30,317 nucleotides of DNA, from NCBI GenBank assembly GCA_002299425.1, contig DBNW01000043.1:1-30317 (forward strand), in the 5' to 3' direction. Each line of letters opens with the position of its first letter. Position 1 is the stretch's first letter. The DNA is from Methylococcaceae bacterium UBA662 (GTDB lineage: Bacteria; Pseudomonadota; Gammaproteobacteria; Methylococcales; Methylomonadaceae). The translations under genes were made by a program, and so were the position numbers. Positions 24,326 through 30,317 of the stretch are shown piece by piece. Under the pieces are notes generated by a model. That model did not search any database, had not been told where the DNA came from, and was given only the letters and a program-made list of their open reading frames with translations.

Positions 24326-24905
24326 GGGCGGTTTTTGTGCTCGCAACGGTAGGCCCTGTAAATTCGGTCGCGTTGATCACGGTTGTTTTGAAGGTGGCCG
24401 CGTGGATCAGGGTGCAAAAACCGGCATCGATGATACCTGCCTCGGCCATCTCGGCCAAGCTCATGCCCTTAGGGAGGGTCGCCGCCTTGACCAAAACCAA
24501 TTCATCGGCGGCCAGTTGCCCTGCCAGCCAGGCGGCTAGGCTGTCTGAGGTGATGGCCCATGTCGCGGGGATGCCGGCTTGGTCCAGTTCGCTGCGGGTG
24601 GGCGACCAAATAACTTTATGCCCCTTGGCCAGTTCTTGCCGGATTTGCGCTACACTGGCTGCGATTATAAAAGCAGCCTCAAGCCCTTTCAGCAACAACG
24701 CGGTTTGCTGCATGGCCAATAAAGCCATGCTGTGGGCAATGTCGTCATTAAAGCGCCAATCGTGCTGGGCCATCCGCACTTGATTGGCGAATGCCCCGCC
24801 ACCCGGCACCAGCACCAGCGCGTCGTTACTGGTTGCCGCCCGGGCTAGGCAGCTTAGCAATTGCCCGGAAGAGCTCAGACTGCCGCCCAGTTTCACCACG
24901 TTCAT
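24318..24905 (-). CDS. Amino-acid-kinase-family protein, MfnE-like (methanofuran-type cofactor biosynthesis)
   Basis: A 195-residue, short member of the amino acid kinase superfamily: VVKLGGSL at the N-terminus (phosphate-binding Lys and Gly), LVPGGGAFANQVR, and WAITSDSLAAWLAGQL. This set, especially PGGG-x-FAN-x-VR and WAITSDSL, resembles archaeal MfnE, [5-(aminomethyl)furan-3-yl]methyl phosphate kinase of methanofuran biosynthesis. Homologues occur in methylotrophic bacteria that oxidise formaldehyde with tetrahydromethanopterin and (methylo)furan cofactors. The four-base overlap with pabB, which makes the p-aminobenzoate precursor of pterin cofactors, strongly supports that role. The substrate assignment is by analogy. 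Confidence 0.75.
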   Translation of the reverse strand: MNVVKLGGSLSSSGQLLSCLARAATSNDALVLVPGGGAFANQVRMAQHDWRFNDDIAHSMALLAMQQTALLLKGLEAAFIIAASVAQIRQELAKGHKVIWSPTRSELDQAGIPATWAITSDSLAAWLAGQLAADELVLVKAATLPKGMSLAEMAEAGIIDAGFCTLIHAATFKTTVINATEFTGPTVASTKTAHA

Positions 24906-26281
24906 AGGCTACGAAACCCTTGTAAAACAGCCATCATGGCAGCCGCCTTATCGAAACATTCCTGATACTCTTCATCCAGCAGGGAATCGTTGACAATGCC
25001 GCCGCCGGCCCAGAAACGGATGGAATTGTGGCTGTGCAGCATCGTGCGGATGGCAATGTTGGTGTCCATGTTGCCGTTAAAGCCGATATAGCCAATCGCC
25101 CCGCAGTAAACCCCGCGCCGGTGCGGCTCTAATGCTTCGATAATCTGCATGGCGCGAATTTTGGGCGCACCGGTGATCGAGCCACCAGGAAAACAGCGTT
25201 TTAGCAACTCTAAGGCGTCGTAATCCGCCGCCAATTCGCCCGTGACCGTGCTGACCAAATGGTGGACAGTGGCGTAGCTCTCTACTGCAAACAAGATAGG
25301 CACCCGCACCGAGCCGGGTTGACAGGTTTTGCCTAAATCGTTTCTGAGCAAATCAACGATCATTAAGTTTTCCGCTCGGTTTTTGCCGCTGTTTTTTAAC
25401 GCCTGAATTTGTTGCTGATCGGCCACCGGATCTTTTTTTCTGGGTACAGTGCCTTTGATCGGCTTGGTTTCCACCTGGCCATTGTGCAGTTTTAAAAACC
25501 GTTCTGGTGATGAGCTTAACACCTTGACCTCGGGAAAATTTAAATAGGCACTAAACGGAGCCGGGTTGGCCTGCCGCAACGCTAGGTAAACCGGCCAAAG
25601 GTCGCCCGTGCAGCGCGCTGAAAAGCGTTGGGCAAAATTCACTTGGTAACAGTCACCTTCCTTCAGGTACTGTTTGATGCGGGCAAAACCCAGGCCATAA
25701 GCCGTTTTATCCAGGTTAGCGGTGATCGGGCTGAGCAGGTTAAATGAGACCGGGCAGACGACTTCAGCCGGCTTAAAGCGGGCTATTAATGCGTGCCATT
25801 GTGCTTCGGCTAAGCCGTACCCGGCTAAAACGGCCTGCCTGCGGTGGTGGTCGACCACCACCGCCCAACGGTAAATACCCACCGCCATGTCCGCTACGGG
25901 GTCCTCGTTTTGGGCGATGACGGGCAAGTTTTCCAGACGGCGGGCTAAGTCGTAAGCAAAATAGCCTAGTGCCCCCCCGGCAAACGGCCACTCCCGGTTT
26001 GCATCGGCGATACGAAAGCGTGCCAATTCTTGCCGCAGCAGTTCGAAGGGGTCTGCTTTTGAGACCACTGCACCCGACGGGCGGGTTATTGTGGTCAGGG
26101 TACCGTGCGTTTCCAAGGTGCAAACGGGTTCTGCAGCCATGATGTCATAACGGCCTTGCTGGCTACCTGGAAAACCGCTGTCCAAAAAAACCGCCCAAGG
26201 CAGTTGAGACAAGGGCGAGAAATACCGGGTGCTGTCGGTAAAATACGGCAAGTGGTGTAAGCGGAATTCAGCGGTCGGCAT
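24902..26281 (-). CDS. pabB: Aminodeoxychorismate synthase component I (PabB)
   Basis: About 459 residues (E. coli PabB has 453). It converts chorismate with ammonia from PabA into 4-amino-4-deoxychorismate on the way to p-aminobenzoate. The N-terminal lobe aligns (FSPLSQLPWAVFLDSG, then RYDIMAAEPVCTL). The catalytic domain has SSPERFLKL, PIKGTVPRKKDP (its Lys distinguishes PabB from anthranilate synthase TrpE), MIVDLLRNDLGK and PGGSITGAPKIRAMQIIEALEP. I placed the start at the ATG 26281; the frame is open to an ATG at 26440, but those 53 extra residues are Pro/Ala/Arg-rich and lack family similarity. p-Aminobenzoate feeds folate and also tetrahydromethanopterin, in line with the neighbouring MfnE-like kinase. 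Confidence 0.93.
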   Translation of the reverse strand: MPTAEFRLHHLPYFTDSTRYFSPLSQLPWAVFLDSGFPGSQQGRYDIMAAEPVCTLETHGTLTTITRPSGAVVSKADPFELLRQELARFRIADANREWPFAGGALGYFAYDLARRLENLPVIAQNEDPVADMAVGIYRWAVVVDHHRRQAVLAGYGLAEAQWHALIARFKPAEVVCPVSFNLLSPITANLDKTAYGLGFARIKQYLKEGDCYQVNFAQRFSARCTGDLWPVYLALRQANPAPFSAYLNFPEVKVLSSSPERFLKLHNGQVETKPIKGTVPRKKDPVADQQQIQALKNSGKNRAENLMIVDLLRNDLGKTCQPGSVRVPILFAVESYATVHHLVSTVTGELAADYDALELLKRCFPGGSITGAPKIRAMQIIEALEPHRRGVYCGAIGYIGFNGNMDTNIAIRTMLHSHNSIRFWAGGGIVNDSLLDEEYQECFDKAAAMMAVLQGFRSL

Positions 26282-26562
26282 GGAAAGGGTTGGCAGGCTG
26301 GAGTCCGGCCTGCGCCTGGCAGGCATCCAAAGCGGTGCGGGGACAAGCAATGCAGTACGGGCATTAGTCGGTTTGATTGTACCATCGAATGGCCAGAAGC
26401 CAAGGCAGGCGGGGCTGGCTTGGTCTAGGTCTGCGTGCATTAGCGCATGAAAACGCGGCAGGTTGGGTGCAAAACCATTAGGTTTGACTTAACATGCCCC
26501 GGATACCGTAAGGCATCCTTGCAGATTTTTGGTCAGGTCACAACAAATCCACCCCGAAGCGC
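26282..26562. other. Intergenic region between divergent pabB and acyltransferase genes
   Basis: The first 159 bases are open in the pabB frame but do not look like PabB coding sequence. The rest is moderately AT-rich. A TTGACT at about 26485-26490 could be a -35 box for the acyltransferase, but no matching -10 lies at 16-18 bases. I see no hairpin with a T tract and no repeat. Confidence 0.4.
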
Positions 26563-27312
26563 ATGAGCAACTCTTCTAAAGCCATCAAAGAAGCTTTCAA
26601 AGAATACTTTGAAATAGTCCCCGCAACCACAGAGGTCTTGAGAGAACACGTTTATAAATTGCGTTACCAAGTGTATTGTCTGGAAATTCAGGGTTATGAC
26701 CCGGGTATTTTTTCAAGCGGGATGGAGACAGACGAATTCGATCACCATTGCGCGCATTATTTAATTCGCCACCGCCAATCGAATGAATTTGCGGCAACGG
26801 CGCGCTTGATCCTGCCGTGCCAAGCAGACCCTGCTAGGCCGTTCCCGTTTGAGGAGCATTGCCGAATAGACCGGGCCGATTTGCTTAAAGCCATTGATAG
26901 GCGGCATGTTGCCGAAGTGTCGCGGTTTTGCGTGTCGAAAGCATTCAAAAAACGCAACAACGAGACCCCTACGTTGGCTACGGTAAGTCCTGATGGCGGC
27001 GGCCACCTATGCACCGAAGCCGAGCGGCGTATCTTCCCGCACATCGCTCTGGCCTTGTTTGCCGGTTTAATCGAGGCCAGTCATGAACACGGCATCCAGT
27101 ATTGGTGTGCTTCCATGGAGGCTTCGTTTTTGCGTTTTATTGCGCTGTTCGGGGTTTACCCGGTCAAAATAGGGCCGCTCGCTGATTACCACGGCGAGCG
27201 CTGGCCTTGCCTCATCAAAGTGAGCGACATGCTGGATACGGTGGCAGAAAAAGACCGGCAAGTCTGGGAGCTGTTTACCGATGGCGGGCGTTATGGGTCG
27301 GTTGGCGGGTAG
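26563..27312 (+). CDS. PEP-CTERM/exosortase system-associated acyltransferase (GNAT-like)
   Basis: A 249-residue protein. The N-terminus (YFEIVPATTEVLREHVYKLRYQVYCLE) with a following HYLIRHRQSNEFAATARLILP is the signature of the PEP-CTERM-associated acyltransferases, a GNAT-fold family related to N-acyl-homoserine-lactone synthases. VAEVSRFCVSKAFKKR and the later GVYPVKIGPLADYHGERWPC segment complete the match. Members occur in genomes with an exosortase and PEP-CTERM proteins and are thought to work in surface polymer or lipid modification. No exosortase or PEP-CTERM gene is in this window, so this one stands alone. No signal peptide is seen. It converges on the TonB receptor gene with a four-base gap. 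Confidence 0.85.
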   Translation: MSNSSKAIKEAFKEYFEIVPATTEVLREHVYKLRYQVYCLEIQGYDPGIFSSGMETDEFDHHCAHYLIRHRQSNEFAATARLILPCQADPARPFPFEEHCRIDRADLLKAIDRRHVAEVSRFCVSKAFKKRNNETPTLATVSPDGGGHLCTEAERRIFPHIALALFAGLIEASHEHGIQYWCASMEASFLRFIALFGVYPVKIGPLADYHGERWPCLIKVSDMLDTVAEKDRQVWELFTDGGRYGSVGG

Positions 27313-27316
27313 TCGG

Positions 27317-29449
27317 TTAAAAATCGACGAACGCCTCAAAATAAAAACTTCTTCCGGCCAGCGGCAAGTTTTCTGGCAACTGTAGGGTTACAAATTCGCG
27401 GGCATTGGTATCAAAGACATTCCGCAGCGAAGCGGAAAACCCCAGTTTCCCTAGCAAATTTTTGCCGCGCAGGGTCAAATCGACGGTTTCGTAATCGGCT
27501 AAGGGCCGCACATCCCCGGCCGGCCGGGTGCGGCCACCTACCCAGTTGATTTGCGGTTGCACTTGCCATTGCGGTAAAAAATACCACGTTAAGGCGGTAA
27601 ATACACGGTGTTCGGGTACCCCGACAATGCGCTGGTCGGTAACGGGATTAACCGCATTTTGCCAGGCGTAGTTGCCGGTTAAGTCCCACTGTTCGGCCAG
27701 CCGCCAATGCCACTCCCATTCCGCACCGAAGGCATTTTGGTTGCCTCTGTTTTGAAAGGTACTGGTTGAGTGTTCAGCGTCTGGGATGGGTGCTATTAAA
27801 TCGTTGATTTGATAATAATAGGCACTGACAGCCGTTCTTAGTGTTGTGAACGGGCGGTAGTCCAGTACCCATTCGTAGGTGTTAATGGTTTCAGGGCCTA
27901 GGTTTGGATTGCCGATCAGCACGGGGTTGTTTTGGTTGCCTTGCTCAGAAAAGCTCGGTGCTCTAAAGGCCCGCCCGTACAGCAGCTTGGTGGTCATTTG
28001 AGTGCTGACATCCCAAACCAAGGCGGTGCGTGGGTTGACGGTTGCGCCAAAATCAGAGTAATGGTCGTACCGAACACCGGTTGTCAATTGCCAGGCTTTG
28101 GCAAAAGCCCATTCGTCTTGAAGCACTGCTGACCAAACCGTGCGCTGGGTGGTTGGCAAGTACACAAACGGGGTGCCCGTGACATCGGTCAAGGCACCGC
28201 CCACGCTGTTTGCGCTGCCGTCTATGACACCGTGGCCAAAATTTTTCCGCTCACGGGTGGTAATGCTTTCGTAGCGTAACCCTGTGCTGATGTGCAGCAA
28301 ATGGTTTTTAAAGCCGGCATAGTGGGCAATCAAGTCTAGCGAGGGGATGTTGTGTGCTCTGCCTAAGTCGCTGTTGGCCCCTTCTGGAAACATGACGGGC
28401 CTGAACGCACCGGTTTTGTTGATATTGCCGTGCCTGTCAATCGGCAAGACAGCATGGTTCGGGAAGGCCTGGACTTGCGCTTGAACTTGGGTATAAAAAT
28501 AACTGGCGTGAACCGACAACTGCCAATCACCTAAGGTGTCCTCGGTGGAGTACCTGATATCCCCCAAATACGCTTCATTGCCGACGCGCCCGCCCGGGTC
28601 CAACGCTCCGGCAGCCCCGGCACGGGTTCCAGCATTCATTAAATTGAACGCCCAAAAGCCCAAGTCCCAATGCTTGCGTTGTAAATTTAAGTGGCCGTTC
28701 AAGGTTTCAAAATGGGTGTTGAGCGCACCGGGTGCCAAAGAGGCTTGGGTGCCGAAAATGGTATCAAACGAGGATTGCACATCCGTGCGCACCAGCCGGT
28801 TGCGGTCGCCGGCGGTGTGTTGGTACTGCAAGCTGGCAGCGACATCAAAGCCGTGCCATTGGCCGCCGTGTTGAGCCCAGGTGCTGACGGTGTCCCAGTT
28901 GCCGGCCCGCACGCCGAGCCGGGTGCCGTCAATGTCTTTGGCTTTTTTGCTGACAATGTTGATGACCCCGGCAAAGGCGTCGGCACCGTACAGGGCAGAA
29001 CCCGGGCCACGAATGACTTCCACGCGTGCAATCGCCTCCACCGGCAATTCTAAGCCGGTCGGCAAGGTGCCGCGAAACGGCGTGGTGATGCGGGTGCCGT
29101 TTAATAAAATTAAAACCTGCGCGTTGGTGTCATTGCTGATGCCGCGAATGCTGTATTTGTAATCGTAACTGCCGGTTTGCAGGCCCACATGCAGGCCGGG
29201 TACGGTTCTCAGCACTTCATGCAGTTCGACCGCTCCCATCGCCTTGATTTGCTCGGCGGTGATGACGCTGGTGACGGCGGCCGACTGGAATACGGGTTTT
29301 GGGCTGCCGGTGGCAATAGTGACTGGGATGGCGGCCAGTTCAGCCGGGGACAGGGCAAAAAAATCCTCGACAGTTTCATTAGCACAGGCTGGGTCACCAA
29401 GCACAAATACAAAAACGCTGGCCAGTGCCTTGCTTAAGCGGGCTTTCAT
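27317..29449 (-). CDS. TonB-dependent outer-membrane receptor
   Basis: About 710 residues. A signal peptide (ALASVFVFVLGDPACA) is followed by FALSPAELAAIPVTIATGSPKPVFQSAAVTSVITAEQI, which leads into the plug domain (LHEVLRTVPGLHV, YSIRGISNDTNAQVLILLNG, VEVIRGPGSALYGADAFAGVINIVSK). A 22-strand type barrel follows, with YEWVLDYRP and GAEWEWHWRLAEQWDLTGNYAW strands and the terminal aromatic FYFEAFVDF typical of outer-membrane proteins. The ligand (siderophore, cobalamin, metal chelate such as copper-methanobactin, or other) cannot be told. I chose the ATG at 29449, ten bases after the stop of the GGDEF-EAL gene; an ATG at 29485 lies inside that gene. No clear ribosome binding site is present, so coupling to the upstream gene is likely. 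Confidence 0.93.
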   Translation of the reverse strand: MKARLSKALASVFVFVLGDPACANETVEDFFALSPAELAAIPVTIATGSPKPVFQSAAVTSVITAEQIKAMGAVELHEVLRTVPGLHVGLQTGSYDYKYSIRGISNDTNAQVLILLNGTRITTPFRGTLPTGLELPVEAIARVEVIRGPGSALYGADAFAGVINIVSKKAKDIDGTRLGVRAGNWDTVSTWAQHGGQWHGFDVAASLQYQHTAGDRNRLVRTDVQSSFDTIFGTQASLAPGALNTHFETLNGHLNLQRKHWDLGFWAFNLMNAGTRAGAAGALDPGGRVGNEAYLGDIRYSTEDTLGDWQLSVHASYFYTQVQAQVQAFPNHAVLPIDRHGNINKTGAFRPVMFPEGANSDLGRAHNIPSLDLIAHYAGFKNHLLHISTGLRYESITTRERKNFGHGVIDGSANSVGGALTDVTGTPFVYLPTTQRTVWSAVLQDEWAFAKAWQLTTGVRYDHYSDFGATVNPRTALVWDVSTQMTTKLLYGRAFRAPSFSEQGNQNNPVLIGNPNLGPETINTYEWVLDYRPFTTLRTAVSAYYYQINDLIAPIPDAEHSTSTFQNRGNQNAFGAEWEWHWRLAEQWDLTGNYAWQNAVNPVTDQRIVGVPEHRVFTALTWYFLPQWQVQPQINWVGGRTRPAGDVRPLADYETVDLTLRGKNLLGKLGFSASLRNVFDTNAREFVTLQLPENLPLAGRSFYFEAFVDF

Positions 29450-29459
29450 AAGGTCATCA

Positions 29460-30317
29460 TCATGGAAAGCGGCGGATGAACTCATCTAAAGGTATCGGTT
29501 TGCCCAGGTAATAGCCCTGGGCATAATCCACACCCAGTTGTTGCAGCAAACAAAACGTTTCTTGGTTTTCAACAAATTCGGCGATGGTTTTTTTGCCCAT
29601 AAGATGGCCTACCTCGTTGATGGATTTGACCATGGCCAAGTCAATCGGGTCTGAAATAATGTCTTTGATAAACAATCCATCGATTTTTAAGTAATCCACC
29701 GGCAAGTTTTTAAGGTAACCAAAAGAAGACAGGCCGCTGCCAAAATCGTCTAGGGAAAACGAACAGCCTTGGGTTCTCAGTTCGTTGATAAATTGGGTGG
29801 CATGGGACAAATTGGCAATCACCGCCGTTTCTGTTATCTCAAAACAGATTTTCTGGGCCGGGATTTGCCAACGGCTGAATTGCTCGGCGATAAACTTCAG
29901 CATGGTTTCATCCGACAATGACAGGCCCGACAGGTTGACGGAACACAACGACAGCCTGGCCAGAAACTCCGGTTGCCCAGCCAGCCACGAGAACAGCCGG
30001 TTGACCACCCACCGGTCCATCGCCGGGGCCAGATTGTAGCGTTCTGCCGCCGGCAAAAACGCCCCGGGCGGAATTATTGCGTTTTTGTGGTCTTGGTAGC
30101 GGACTAATACTTCTAGGTGTAAGCCGGTTTCCGTGTGGCCGACCGCTTTGATGGGTTGGGCGTACAGGGAAAAATTATTTTGTTCCAGCCCTTGGCGAAT
30201 TTTGGCAACCCACTGCATTTCCCCGTGCCGCAGCGCTAAATCGGCATCATCGGGACGGAACACATGCACCCGGTTGCGGCCTCTTTCTTTAGCGGCGTAG
30301 CAAGCGGCGTCGGCTTC
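29460..30317 (-). CDS. GGDEF-EAL domain protein (cyclic di-GMP enzyme), C-terminal part, 5' end outside the window
   Basis: The frame is open to the window edge. The first residues (EADAACYAAKERGRNRVHVF) are the end of a GGDEF domain, and the rest is a full EAL phosphodiesterase domain. The EAL signature reads EVL (LEVLVRYQD). The other catalytic elements are intact: VNLSG (Asn), FEITET (Glu), LDDFGSGLSSF (Asp-Asp), LKIDGLF (Lys), IAEFVEN (Glu) and AQGYYLGKP (Gln). It should therefore hydrolyse cyclic di-GMP; the state of the GGDEF site is not visible. The TonB receptor gene follows after ten bases, so the pair may be one operon. Confidence 0.92.
   Translation of the reverse strand, partial: EADAACYAAKERGRNRVHVFRPDDADLALRHGEMQWVAKIRQGLEQNNFSLYAQPIKAVGHTETGLHLEVLVRYQDHKNAIIPPGAFLPAAERYNLAPAMDRWVVNRLFSWLAGQPEFLARLSLCSVNLSGLSLSDETMLKFIAEQFSRWQIPAQKICFEITETAVIANLSHATQFINELRTQGCSFSLDDFGSGLSSFGYLKNLPVDYLKIDGLFIKDIISDPIDLAMVKSINEVGHLMGKKTIAEFVENQETFCLLQQLGVDYAQGYYLGKPIPLDEFIRRFP

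Noticed and set aside
26282..26440. Upstream extension of pabB to the ATG at 26440
   Set aside because: Open, but the 53 residues are Pro/Ala/Arg-rich with no similarity to PabB, and neither start has a clear ribosome binding site; the family N-terminus fits 26281.
1..30317. tRNA, rRNA, CRISPR array, insertion sequence or prophage
   Set aside because: I looked for tRNA T-loop patterns, short regularly spaced repeats, terminal inverted repeats and transposase or integrase motifs and saw none.

Overview
The window looks like chromosomal DNA of a gammaproteobacterium, most likely a methanotroph or relative (Methylococcales). The block maf-rng-yhdP-nitrilase-tldD is a known gammaproteobacterial gene order, and mutY-yggX and ampD are also typical. 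A pabB gene overlaps a small amino-acid kinase that resembles MfnE (methanofuran biosynthesis), which points to tetrahydromethanopterin/methanofuran C1 metabolism. A PEP-CTERM/exosortase-associated acyltransferase fits the same group. The taxonomic call is an inference. I found no tRNA, rRNA, CRISPR array, insertion sequence or phage gene, so this is mostly housekeeping DNA.

Positions 1-4537 (+): the 3' end of a FAD-dependent dehydrogenase, an EEP-superfamily hydrolase overlapping a CDP-alcohol phosphatidyltransferase, then rlmH, maf and rng, tightly packed (TAATG and ATGA junctions). Positions 4676-11351 (+): yhdP, nitrilase, a BamC-like lipoprotein and tldD. YhdP is split between two frames at a run of nine G, the longest G/C homopolymer I saw in the window. 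Positions 11381-16070: pirin and nitroreductase (+), ampD (-), then a CinA/YfaY-like gene, mutY and yggX (+), with yggX overlapping mutY by 74 bases. Positions 16127-18182: a SmpA/OmlA-fold lipoprotein (-) divergent from bepA (+).

Positions 18183-18717 are the only gene-free stretch over 300 bases and the most interesting one. It holds a perfect 10-bp dyad, a sigma70-like promoter, a likely Hfq-binding small RNA ending in a strong intrinsic terminator, and a 135-bp-offset tandem duplication. The duplication copies the terminator, leader and first codons of the next gene, a membrane-anchored EEP protein (18718-19704).

Positions 19713-23037 (-): two paralogous, overlapping, P-loop GTPases with C-terminal hydrophobic segments, a two-component set without an assigned function. 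Positions 23223-26281: a small lipoprotein (+), then an overlapping minus-strand trio pabB, mfnE-like kinase and DUF2959 protein. Positions 26563-30317: the PEP-CTERM-associated acyltransferase (+), and a minus-strand pair in which a GGDEF-EAL protein (cut by the window end) is followed after about 10 bases by a TonB-dependent receptor.

The best candidates for something undescribed are the small RNA/duplicated-terminator leader, the paired GTPases, and the poly-G-controlled yhdP.
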